A stretch of DNA of 50,556 nt. Origin: Nitrospirota bacterium (GTDB lineage: Bacteria; Nitrospirota; Thermodesulfovibrionia; Thermodesulfovibrionales; JdFR-88). How positions within the stretch are numbered: the stretch's first letter is position 1; every line of letters starts with the position of its first letter. The stretch covers positions 1-50,556 of the forward strand of contig JAKAJM010000009.1 in NCBI GenBank assembly GCA_021813765.1. The letters are read 5' to 3'. The notes beneath the pieces were generated by a model, which saw only the letters and a list, made by a program, of their open reading frames with translations, was not told where the DNA came from and made no database searches. Both the position numbers and the translations under genes were made by a program. Positions 16,181 through 23,879 of the stretch are shown in pieces.

Positions 16181-16633
16181 CTAGGCGGCAGTTTCGCTTT
16201 TTATAAGAAGGATGGAGCATGGGAGCCTCCGGATGAGTTCGTCCTGGCTCCGTCCGAAAAGCATATGTTCGAGTTTTCCCTCGGAATGTGCGGCAAGCAG
16301 CAGGACGTCTATATTCTGCTCTTTGATTGTCTTCAGTATCTCCCGCGTGGGCTCGCCCGTGGCAATTATTTCGGTGATCTTCAACCCCTTGTGCTTTACC
16401 CCTGCTATCATCGAGACAAGCTGCTTGCGGGTGTCTTCAAGGAGCCTTTTGTACTCCTCCGCAAGGTTGGGGACGGGCAGGTTCCACCCTTCAAGGCCAA
16501 ACGGATTATGCACCGAATGCATCACATAGAGTTCGGCGCCCAGTTTGTGGGCCATAGATGCGGCGTAGTGGAATACCTTTGGAGAATCCTTCTCCATCCT
16601 GCTTACCAGGAGTATCCGCTTGATATCTTCCAT
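16181..16633 (-). CDS. Universal stress protein (UspA family)
   Basis: The 150-residue product begins with the UspA beta strand IKRILLVSRMEKDS and has the usual alpha/beta order, ending LIRRLPCSILLIKSE. The ATP-binding loop expected as G-2x-G-9x-G-S/T reads HSEGKLEHMLFGRSQ, so the first glycine and the spacing differ, and ATP binding may be lost or altered. The ATG at 16633 has AAGGGGAAAG upstream. It stands alone between convergent and divergent neighbours. A stress or growth-arrest role is inferred from the family only. Confidence 0.85.
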   Translation of the reverse strand: MEDIKRILLVSRMEKDSPKVFHYAASMAHKLGAELYVMHSVHNPFGLEGWNLPVPNLAEEYKRLLEDTRKQLVSMIAGVKHKGLKITEIIATGEPTREILKTIKEQNIDVLLLAAHSEGKLEHMLFGRSQDELIRRLPCSILLIKSETAA

Positions 16634-16798
16634 CCCCGGTCTTTCCCCTTGTTTTATTATTTCTATAAAAGAGATAACTTATTTTGATTTTAAAGTCCAG
16701 CTTTTTCGTTTTCCTTTTGTTCCTTGAAATATCCCTTGCCGTTCTGGTTGACTATAAGGGAGATGCGGACGCCAACAAAAATGAAAAAGATATCAAAA

Positions 16799-16804
16799 AA
16801 GGAG
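16799..16804 (+). promoter_or_regulatory. Ribosome binding site fixing the FKBP start
   Basis: AAGGAG lies eight bases before the ATG at 16813. This favours the short cytoplasmic form over an in-frame TTG start at 16684 that would add a hydrophobic leader. Confidence 0.65.
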
Positions 16805-16812
16805 TTTGTCCG

Positions 16813-17244
16813 ATGAAACAAGCCGGAAAAGGCGATACCGTGGTAGTGCATTACACAGGAAGATTCAGTGACGGGACCGTCTTTGATTCCTCAAAGGGAA
16901 GGGAGCCGCTCCGGTTCACGCTGGGTAATGGCAACCTCATCCGGGGTTTTGAGGAGGCGGTATCCGGGATGTGCGCCGGAGAGGCAAAGACCGTTTCCAT
17001 TGAACCTGAAAAAGGGTACGGCCCCTTCAAGCAGGAGCTTGTCTTCAAGGTGAAAAGGGAGCATTTTCCGGCCTCCATCAAACTAGAGGTAGGCGAGATG
17101 TTTCAAATGAGGCAACCCGATGGAGGGATCATCGGAGTGATGGTATCCCGGGTTGAGGAAGATTCCATTTTGCTTGATGCCAATCATCCCCTTGCGGGCA
17201 AGGACCTTGTTTTTGAGATAGAGGTGGTTGAGGTCCTTTCCTGA
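16813..17244 (+). CDS. FKBP-type peptidyl-prolyl isomerase, SlyD-like
   Basis: The 143-residue product has the FKBP core VVVHYTGRFSDGTVFDSS, LGNGNLIRGFEEAVSGM and the C-terminal NHPLAGKDLVFEIEVVEV. Between them sits an insert-in-flap domain (about residues 65-120), as in SlyD. These enzymes catalyse prolyl cis-trans isomerisation and act as chaperones. The metal-binding His/Cys-rich tail of E. coli SlyD is absent. The strong ribosome site at 16799-16804 supports the ATG at 16813. The frame stays open upstream to 16684 and could encode a hydrophobic leader FFVFLLFLEISLAVLV, so an exported form cannot be excluded. Confidence 0.88.
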   Translation: MKQAGKGDTVVVHYTGRFSDGTVFDSSKGREPLRFTLGNGNLIRGFEEAVSGMCAGEAKTVSIEPEKGYGPFKQELVFKVKREHFPASIKLEVGEMFQMRQPDGGIIGVMVSRVEEDSILLDANHPLAGKDLVFEIEVVEVLS

Positions 17245-17250
17245 GGGCCT
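17231..17250 (+). terminator. Weak hairpin at the end of the FKBP gene
   Basis: AGGTCC (17231-17236) can pair with GGGCCT (17245-17250) with one wobble pair, and AATTTTCTT follows nine bases later. It overlaps the stop codon of the FKBP gene and lies between convergent genes. Weak evidence. Confidence 0.3.
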
Positions 17251-17256
17251 GGGATG

Positions 17257-18984
17257 TCAATTTTCTTCCGGCGAAGGCCTAAGAGCAAAGCGGCGGACCG
17301 CCGTTAGGATGAAATATCTCTCCGCAGGGACCGGTGCAATCATGTACGGAAGCGGCCCGGACACCTTGTCGCCGTAGAACCCGGCCCCGGCAAGGGGGTT
17401 CATCGTTGCGGCCCAGCCGCCAGGACCTACCCGCATTTCCCGTGTTATTGCATATCCGGCAAAAAGGAAAGGGGGCAAAACGTAGCAATTGTTTTCCGGT
17501 ATGACGAAAGTGTCCCCGGGCTGGACTACCGTGCGCGTGCGGTCTGCCGGCTTTCCCCCTAGCTCTTCCATGTAATACTGGAACCCCCAATGCCCCAGGA
17601 ACCACAGGTTTTTGCCTCGTCCCTGGTAATTGCTGCTTATGGAAAACGCTGCCGCACGCTGGGAGCCTGCCCAGTCGTAGTCCGCCCGGGCAGCGGCAAG
17701 CGCTATGATGAGCGAGGGGATCAGGGGGATAATGACAAGAAAACGCCCCGCCGGTCTGCCGTGGAGCCCGGCCCGGCCTGCAGCTCTCATGAGAAGCATG
17801 CCCAAGGCGGGAAAGATCAGCAGGACAGTGCGGGCATTTATCGTCCAGTTCAGGAGACAAAGGAAAACGAAAATGCCGATTATCCAGAGGAAAAGAAGAA
17901 GAGCCTCCGCGTCTCTGGAATTCCAGAGGTCCGAACAAGCAGCCGCCAAGGCTCCTGCCCCACCCAGCGCAAACAGATAGAATTGCCCGATAAAAAGCCA
18001 GTGGAAAGCCGAATCATCACGGTATCTGGCCAGCGCCGCCGGAAACAGCCCAAGAAAATCCCGCACCGGGAAAAGGGCCAAAAGGGCCGCCACTGCCAAG
18101 GCGCCAGCGATGAGCGTCCTTTTGCGCCAGATGAAAAAGGAGTAAAAGAACGCGGAGATCAGGCCCCCGCCCACAAAGACCAGTCCCGTTATGAAATTCA
18201 AAAAACCCTTGCCGGGATAGGAAATGGCATAGGAAGCGGCGTTCAGAAGGAGGCCCCTTCCATACAGGAAACGGGTAATCAAGTCGTATCCGGCAAGCAT
18301 AGCAGATGGTATGAGCAGGAACCACGCCCATCTGCCCTGCCTTTTAGCCAATGAGTAGAGCAGCAGGAGAGGGATGAGGCTCATCCCTACATATTTACTC
18401 AGGCTGCTTGCGGCAACGCACAAGGAGGCGAGAATGATATTGAGGACAGATCTTTTCCTCAACCCCATTATCCATAGAAACACTGCCCAGACCCAAAAGG
18501 CGGTCATCATCATGTCGCACATCACGGTCGTTGCCGATATTATAAAAACGGGAGTCAAAACACCGGTCAGGGCCGCGGTCAAAGGCCTTTGGCAGAGTTC
18601 CTTGGCCAGATAATAAGTCCCTATGGCCGCGGCGACCGCAAAGGCGAAAAACGCCATGTGCAAAGCCGCCTCCGACCATCCGGCCAATTTTGCCACAAAA
18701 GCGATATAGTAAGCGGCAAGCGGAGGGTTTTCAATGAATTTTGAGGCCGTTTCCTGGAACCCATACCAGTTGATTTTGAAGCCGTAAAAATCCAGCGGGT
18801 TTGACTGGATATGGCGGGCAGTCCAGATGAAAAGGGGGTCGTCCACATTGAACGCCTTGTTCACAAACGGAAGGAGGCAGGCCAAAACGGTCGCAGACAA
18901 AAGAAGCACAGGCCACGTCGTGCCGCTCTTTATTTTTTTTGCGTCAGATGATCCCTGGGTACCTTTGCTGAAATTTCTTTTCAT
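17257..18984 (-). CDS. Membrane glycosyltransferase, ArnT/GT39-like
   Basis: The 575-residue product is a polytopic membrane protein with about eleven to twelve helices. Its first luminal loop carries FNVDDPLFIWTARHIQSNP, an acidic pair as in GT-C enzymes, and ENPPLAAYYIAFVAKLAG. This resembles PMT/ArnT-like enzymes that move sugars from polyprenyl-phosphate donors onto lipids or proteins at the periplasmic face. The C-terminal soluble part (about residues 430-575) contains FLGHWGFQYYMEELGG. The start is placed at the ATG at 18984; an ATG at 19038 would add 18 residues. It diverges from nuoA and converges on the FKBP gene. Acceptor and sugar are unknown. Confidence 0.82.
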   Translation of the reverse strand: MKRNFSKGTQGSSDAKKIKSGTTWPVLLLSATVLACLLPFVNKAFNVDDPLFIWTARHIQSNPLDFYGFKINWYGFQETASKFIENPPLAAYYIAFVAKLAGWSEAALHMAFFAFAVAAAIGTYYLAKELCQRPLTAALTGVLTPVFIISATTVMCDMMMTAFWVWAVFLWIMGLRKRSVLNIILASLCVAASSLSKYVGMSLIPLLLLYSLAKRQGRWAWFLLIPSAMLAGYDLITRFLYGRGLLLNAASYAISYPGKGFLNFITGLVFVGGGLISAFFYSFFIWRKRTLIAGALAVAALLALFPVRDFLGLFPAALARYRDDSAFHWLFIGQFYLFALGGAGALAAACSDLWNSRDAEALLLFLWIIGIFVFLCLLNWTINARTVLLIFPALGMLLMRAAGRAGLHGRPAGRFLVIIPLIPSLIIALAAARADYDWAGSQRAAAFSISSNYQGRGKNLWFLGHWGFQYYMEELGGKPADRTRTVVQPGDTFVIPENNCYVLPPFLFAGYAITREMRVGPGGWAATMNPLAGAGFYGDKVSGPLPYMIAPVPAERYFILTAVRRFALRPSPEEN

Positions 18985-19162
18985 GAAAAGCCTTTTAACC
19001 TCCTCAGGCCCGAAAAGCCCGGTTAAAGAGATTAACATAAATAGTGCCGGGCGGCATAAACCGCCTCGCCAAGTGGACGGATTGAGCTTGTACTTTTATT
19101 CTTTTGATGGTAGTTTTTTTATAACGAATATCGGGAGGTGGATTTTCTTTTTTCGGGCAGCA
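18985..19162. promoter_or_regulatory. Divergent intergenic region between the glycosyltransferase and nuoA
   Basis: It holds a hairpin GGCGG-cataaa-CCGCC at 19050-19065 and a -10-like TATAAC at 19120-19125 facing nuoA, without a good -35. GGGAGGTGG at 19131-19139 is about 23 bases before the nuoA ATG, which is far for a ribosome site. The nuo promoter is probably here but is not clear-cut. Confidence 0.35.
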
Positions 19163-19555
19163 ATGAGCACGCAGACCGGCCATAGCCTCTGGCCCCTGGT
19201 CCTGTACTTCTTTCTGGCGATTGCTACCGCTATGGGGATGATCGGGGTGTCATTTTTCCTCGGGCAGCGCCACCGCGAACGCGAGACTGGACAGCCGTAC
19301 GAATCAGGCATCGTAGCCACAGGCACAGCGCGCATCCGCTTTGACGTGAAGTTCTACATGGTGGCTATGTTCTTCGTGGTATTCGACCTGGAGAGCCTGT
19401 TCATATTTTCATGGGCGGTGGCGGTAAGGGAAGCAGGATGGGCAGGATATATCGAAGTCCTAATATTCATAGCGGTGCTTGCCGCCGCTCTTGTCTACCT
19501 CTGGCGCATGGGCGCGCTGGACTGGGCCTCGGGGAAAACGGCAAAGGAAAGATGA
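19163..19555 (+). CDS. nuoA: NADH-quinone oxidoreductase subunit A
   Basis: The 130-residue membrane subunit has three helices (about 9-33, 63-85, 93-115) and the family signature [35 protein letters not shown], where the Asp/Glu residues line the quinone-side junction of complex I. The ATG at 19163 begins just before the first helix; the purine-rich GGGAGGTGG further upstream is poorly spaced, so the start is not certain. It opens the nuo operon and is followed by nuoB after 13 bases. Confidence 0.93.
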   Translation: MSTQTGHSLWPLVLYFFLAIATAMGMIGVSFFLGQRHRERETGQPYESGIVATGTARIRFDVKFYMVAMFFVVFDLESLFIFSWAVAVREAGWAGYIEVLIFIAVLAAALVYLWRMGALDWASGKTAKER

Positions 19556-19568
19556 GGGCGCCTGCGGC

Positions 19569-20204
19569 ATGAGGTGGTCCCTGACCAGGCCAAGTCATTT
19601 GGCACTTAAGGCCGGCGACGGCACCGTAGAAGATGCGGTAAGCAGGACGGTGGCCCTGACCACGCTGGAAGGGATGCTGGCCTGGGGCAGGAAAAATTCC
19701 ATTTGGCCGTTCAACTTTGGCCTCTCCTGCTGCTTTGTGGAGATGGCAACCAGCATTACACCCAAGTATGACATCGCCCGCTTCGGAGCCGAGGTCGTCC
19801 GGGGCACCCCCAGGGAAGCCGACCTGATGGTGGTCGCAGGCACCGTGTTCATAAAGATAGCTCCCGTGGTGAAGCGGCTTTACGAACAGATGATGATGCC
19901 CCGTTGGGTCATATCCATGGGCTCATGCGCCAATTCAGGTGGCATGTATGACATATATAGCGTTGTGCAGGGGGTTGATAAATTCCTCCCGGTCGATGTC
20001 TATGTGCCGGGGTGTCCTCCGCGCCCCGATGCGTTCATGGAGGGACTTTTGCTTTTAAGGGACATGGTGGGCAGCGAAAAGCGCCCTCTGAGCTGGGTTG
20101 CGGGCCCCCAGGGCGTGACAAAGCCCCCTCTGCCTTCAATGCGGGACCTTAAGCGGGAAAAAAGAAGACAGGCCACCGAGCTTCCTTCACCTGACCATAT
20201 TTAA
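19569..20204 (+). CDS. nuoB: NADH-quinone oxidoreductase subunit B (N2 cluster)
   Basis: The 211-residue peripheral-arm subunit holds the terminal [4Fe-4S] cluster N2, which passes electrons to quinone. The four expected cysteines are present: the tandem C54-C55 (LSCCFVEM), C120 (GSCANSGG) and C149 (PGCPPRPDA). The ATG at 19569 gives an N-terminus of normal length and lies 13 bases after nuoA. The C-terminal tail after residue 180 is Lys/Arg-rich and probably disordered. Confidence 0.96.
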   Translation: MRWSLTRPSHLALKAGDGTVEDAVSRTVALTTLEGMLAWGRKNSIWPFNFGLSCCFVEMATSITPKYDIARFGAEVVRGTPREADLMVVAGTVFIKIAPVVKRLYEQMMMPRWVISMGSCANSGGMYDIYSVVQGVDKFLPVDVYVPGCPPRPDAFMEGLLLLRDMVGSEKRPLSWVAGPQGVTKPPLPSMRDLKREKRRQATELPSPDHI

Positions 20205-20271
20205 ATGCAAGCAGGCAAAAATAAAACAAAAAACCAAATCCGATTAAAAATCCTCATGGGAATTATCTGAA

Positions 20272-22020
20272 ATGAATGCCGGCAACGGTTCGGTTATAGA
20301 CGAACTTAAGGAAAGGTTCGGAGCGGGTGCGGTCACCGCCCAGCAGACGAAAGACGGCGTGCCCACCGCATGGGTTGGGAAAGGCATTGCTTATGATGTG
20401 CTGAATTATCTGAAGATGGCCAGTGGAAGGCGTTTCCGGATGCTCTACGACCTTACGGCAATCGATGAGCGGGTGCGCAGGCACAGGGAAGGACAGCCCG
20501 AAAGCGACTTCACGGTGGTATATCATCTTCTTTCGTATGACAGCAATGAGGACGTGCGGATAAAGACCGGCCTCACGGAAGGTGAATCAATAAGGAGCGT
20601 CACCGGCATATGGCCTGCGGCAAACTGGTACGAAAGAGAAGTCTGGGACATGTTCGGGGTCGGGTTTGAGGGCCATCCCCATTTAAGGCGCATACTGATG
20701 CCCCCCACATGGAAAGGGCATCCGCTAAGGAAGGACCATCCGGCCAGGGCCACGGAGATGGGGCCCTTCCGGCTTCCTGAGGAAAAGAGCATGGAGGAGC
20801 AGGAGGCGATGAGGTTCCACCCGGAGGACTGGGGGCTGGCGCCCGGGGGAGAAGACACGGACTACATGTTTTTGAACCTTGGCCCCCACCATCCAGGCAC
20901 GCACGGGCTTCTGCGCATCATCCTGGCGCTTGACGGGGAGGAGATCGTCGATTCAGTCGTTGACATAGGTTTTCACCACAGGGGGGCCGAGAAGATGGGG
21001 GAGCGCCAGTCCTGGCATACGTATATCCCTTACACGGACAGGATAGATTATCTGGCGGGCGTGCTCAACAATCTGCCGTACGTGCTTGCGGTGGAGAAGC
21101 TGGCCGGCATCGAGGTGCCCGACAGGGTGAAGGTAATAAGAATAATGCTGTCGGAGCTTTTCAGGATAGAGAGCCATCTGGTGTGGTACGGTACATTCGC
21201 GCAGGACCTTGGCGCGCTGTCGCCCGTATTCTATACCTTTTACGACCGGGAGAGGATGTTCGAGATAATAGAGGCCGTCTGCGGCGGGCGCATGCACCCT
21301 GGATGGTTCAGGATAGGCGGCGTCGCGCAGGATCTGCCAAAGGGGTGGGACGGCCTTGTCCGGGGCTTCCTCGACTGGCTTCCTTCAAGGCTTGCCGAAT
21401 ATGACAGCATAATCATGAAAAACAGCCTGTTCAAGGCCCGCACAAAGGGCGTTGGGGCTTATACGCTTTCTGAAGCCATGGAGTGGGGGGTCACCGGCCC
21501 GAATCTTAGGGCCTGCGGCTTTGAGTGGGACTGGCGGAAAAAGCGCCCTTACGGAGGATACGACTGGTTCGACTTCGAGATACCCACAGCCCGCGAGGGG
21601 GACTGCTACGGCCGGGCGGTCGTAAGGGTGGAGGAGATACGCCAGAGCATGAGGATAGTGGAGCAGTGCCTTAAGAACATGCCGGCTGGAGATCACAAAT
21701 CAAGGCACCCGCTTGCGGCGCCCCCCCTCAAACCCCGTACCATGCAGGATATAGAGACCCTGATAGACCACTTCCTGGGTGTCTCCTGGGGGCCTGTCAT
21801 TCCGGCCGGCGAGGCCGCGGCCGGCGTGGAGGGGGCGAAGGGAAACAACAGCTATTATCTTGTAAGTGACGGAAGCACGGTCTCCTACCGGACTCGCATC
21901 CGCACGCCTTCTTTCCCGCATATGCAGACGCTGCCCATGCTTGTGAAGGGTCTTAACATCCCGGATCTTATAGCGATACTTGGGAGCATCGACTTCATAC
22001 TGGCGGATATAGACAGGTAA
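20272..22020 (+). CDS. nuoCD: NADH-quinone oxidoreductase fused subunits C and D
   Basis: One 582-residue protein joins the 30-kDa subunit (about residues 1-180: [38 protein letters not shown]) with the 49-kDa subunit (about 195-582: [30 protein letters not shown], ending [12 protein letters not shown]). The two subunits flank the quinone site and cluster N2. The C-D fusion is known from E. coli and several other lineages and points to the E. coli-type operon. The gap from nuoB is 67 bases. No frame disruption is seen at the junction. Confidence 0.96.
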   Translation: MNAGNGSVIDELKERFGAGAVTAQQTKDGVPTAWVGKGIAYDVLNYLKMASGRRFRMLYDLTAIDERVRRHREGQPESDFTVVYHLLSYDSNEDVRIKTGLTEGESIRSVTGIWPAANWYEREVWDMFGVGFEGHPHLRRILMPPTWKGHPLRKDHPARATEMGPFRLPEEKSMEEQEAMRFHPEDWGLAPGGEDTDYMFLNLGPHHPGTHGLLRIILALDGEEIVDSVVDIGFHHRGAEKMGERQSWHTYIPYTDRIDYLAGVLNNLPYVLAVEKLAGIEVPDRVKVIRIMLSELFRIESHLVWYGTFAQDLGALSPVFYTFYDRERMFEIIEAVCGGRMHPGWFRIGGVAQDLPKGWDGLVRGFLDWLPSRLAEYDSIIMKNSLFKARTKGVGAYTLSEAMEWGVTGPNLRACGFEWDWRKKRPYGGYDWFDFEIPTAREGDCYGRAVVRVEEIRQSMRIVEQCLKNMPAGDHKSRHPLAAPPLKPRTMQDIETLIDHFLGVSWGPVIPAGEAAAGVEGAKGNNSYYLVSDGSTVSYRTRIRTPSFPHMQTLPMLVKGLNIPDLIAILGSIDFILADIDR

Positions 22021-22046
22021 CAAAGGGGAGAAACAGGTTTTTAAAA

Positions 22047-22514
22047 ATGCTTGACGAACGGGAACTGGCGGAGATGGAGAAGGAGCTGGCGCATTATGAG
22101 AACAAAAAGGCAGGGTGCATCGGCGCGCTTAAGGCGGTGCAGAAGCTCCGGGGCTGGATATCGGACGAATGCCTGAAAGACATCGCCCAACACCTGGGAA
22201 TGACCCCCGATGAGCTGGATAATGTGGCCACATTCTACTCCTCCATATTCAGAAGGCCGGTCGGAAGGCATGTGATCTTCATATGCGACAGCGTAAGCTG
22301 CTATGTGGTGGGTTACCGGGAGCTCCTCAGGCACCTTTCCTATCGCCTTCAGATAAAACCGGGCCAGACAACCGCAGACGGCAGGTTTACCCTGCTTCCG
22401 GCGGCCTGCCTCGGGGTGTGTGAAAAAGCACCTGCGGTGATGATAGACGAGGACGTGCACGGCGGGCTTGAGCCGCCCGAGAAAGTGGACGAGATCCTTG
22501 AGAGGTATAAATAA
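22047..22514 (+). CDS. nuoE: NADH-quinone oxidoreductase subunit E
   Basis: This 155-residue thioredoxin-fold subunit of the NADH-dehydrogenase module carries [2Fe-2S] cluster N1a. The four ligands are visible as C80 and C85 (FICDSVSCYVVG) and C121 and C125 (AACLGVCEKAP). A good ribosome site AGGGGAG lies upstream. The next gene, nuoF, starts two bases after its stop. Confidence 0.95.
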   Translation: MLDERELAEMEKELAHYENKKAGCIGALKAVQKLRGWISDECLKDIAQHLGMTPDELDNVATFYSSIFRRPVGRHVIFICDSVSCYVVGYRELLRHLSYRLQIKPGQTTADGRFTLLPAACLGVCEKAPAVMIDEDVHGGLEPPEKVDEILERYK

Positions 22515-22516
22515 GG

Positions 22517-23818
22517 GTGGATAAAAAAAATCAGGGAAAACAAAAACCCCTTACCGGGAGTTTCCGGACTGACGGGCAGCCGCTGGAGCTGGGTGAGTAC
22601 GAAAAAACTGGAGGCTACGAGGCCCTGAGGAATGCTCTGAAATCCATGAGCCCAAAGGATGTGCAGGAAGAGGTGAAGGCTTCGAACCTCAGGGGCCGCG
22701 GGGGGGCCGGTTTCCCGACCGGGCAGAAATGGAGTTTTGTACCAGCGGCAGAGGGCCCGCTATCCAGATATGTGGTAGCCAACGCGGATGAGATGGAACC
22801 AGGCACCTTCAAGGACAGGATACTTATGGAAAACAGCCCTCACATGCTCATTGAAGGGATGGCGCTTGCCGCGTATGCTGTCGGGGCGCAGCAGGCCTAT
22901 ATATTTTTGCGCGGGGAATACGTGAGGTCGTCCAGGGTGATTGCAAAAGCGCTTGCCCAGGCCTATGAAAAAAACTACCTCGGAGAAAACATATTTGGCT
23001 CGGGCTTCAGCCTGCAGATGCACCTGCACCTGAGCGCGGGGCGGTACATATGCGGCGAGGAGACGGGGCTTCTGAATTCCCTTGAGGGCAAAAGGGCAAT
23101 ACCGCGTGTAAAGCCACCGTATCCGCAGGTGAGCGGTTTTATGGGCAGGCCGACCGTTGTAAACAATGTGGAGACACTGTGCAATGTGCCACATATCATA
23201 AGAAACGGGGCCGAATGGTTCAAAGACCTTTCCTTAAGCGAGGGCGGCGGGACAAAGTTATACGGCGTAAGCGGGAGGGTGAAGAGGCCCGGGGCATGGG
23301 AACTGCCGATGGGGACCACGATAAGGGAGATACTCGAAGAGCACGCGGGGGGGATGCTTGAGGGCTACAGGCTCCGGGGGCTTTTGCCGGGAGGGGCCTC
23401 GACCGAGTTCCTGCTTGAAGAACACCTGGATATGCCAATGGACTTCGACTCCCTTCAGGAGGCGGGCAGCCGGATGGGAACCGGGACCATGGTCATCATG
23501 GATGACAGGACCTGTCCCGTAGGTATGCAGTTGAGCCTTCAGACCTTCTTTGCAAGGGAGTCCTGCGGGTGGTGCACGCCGTGCCGCGAGGGGCTCCCGT
23601 GGGTGGTGCATATGTTAAACGCAATCGAAGAAGGGCAGGGCGAAATGGAGGACATTGACCTTCTTCTGGAGCAGGCGCGGCTGCTTGCGCCCGGGCATAC
23701 CTTCTGCGCTCTTGCGCCGGGGGCGGCCGAGCCCCTGGGTTCAGGGGTCAAGTATTTCAGGGAAGACTTCGAGCGGCATATAAGTGAAAAGCGCTGCCCA
23801 TGGGGGCAGAACCGATAA
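22517..23818 (+). CDS. nuoF: NADH-quinone oxidoreductase subunit F (NADH/FMN/N3)
   Basis: The 433-residue subunit oxidises NADH using FMN and passes electrons to cluster N3. The glycine-rich nucleotide loop GRGGAGFPTG starts at G60, and NADEMEPGTFKDR and ICGEETGLLNSLEG mark the FMN region. N3 ligands are C350, C353, C356 (SCGWCTPCREG) and C397 (HTFCAL). In the family motif NADEsEPGT the residue before Glu is usually Ser or Gly; here it is Met (DEMEPGT), a small oddity. The start codon is GTG at 22517. Confidence 0.96.
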   Translation: MDKKNQGKQKPLTGSFRTDGQPLELGEYEKTGGYEALRNALKSMSPKDVQEEVKASNLRGRGGAGFPTGQKWSFVPAAEGPLSRYVVANADEMEPGTFKDRILMENSPHMLIEGMALAAYAVGAQQAYIFLRGEYVRSSRVIAKALAQAYEKNYLGENIFGSGFSLQMHLHLSAGRYICGEETGLLNSLEGKRAIPRVKPPYPQVSGFMGRPTVVNNVETLCNVPHIIRNGAEWFKDLSLSEGGGTKLYGVSGRVKRPGAWELPMGTTIREILEEHAGGMLEGYRLRGLLPGGASTEFLLEEHLDMPMDFDSLQEAGSRMGTGTMVIMDDRTCPVGMQLSLQTFFARESCGWCTPCREGLPWVVHMLNAIEEGQGEMEDIDLLLEQARLLAPGHTFCALAPGAAEPLGSGVKYFREDFERHISEKRCPWGQNR

Positions 23819-23879
23819 AATTCCGAGCATGGAAAGACAAAAACAGAAAAACGAAGAGAATAAAAAAACGGAAAAGAAT

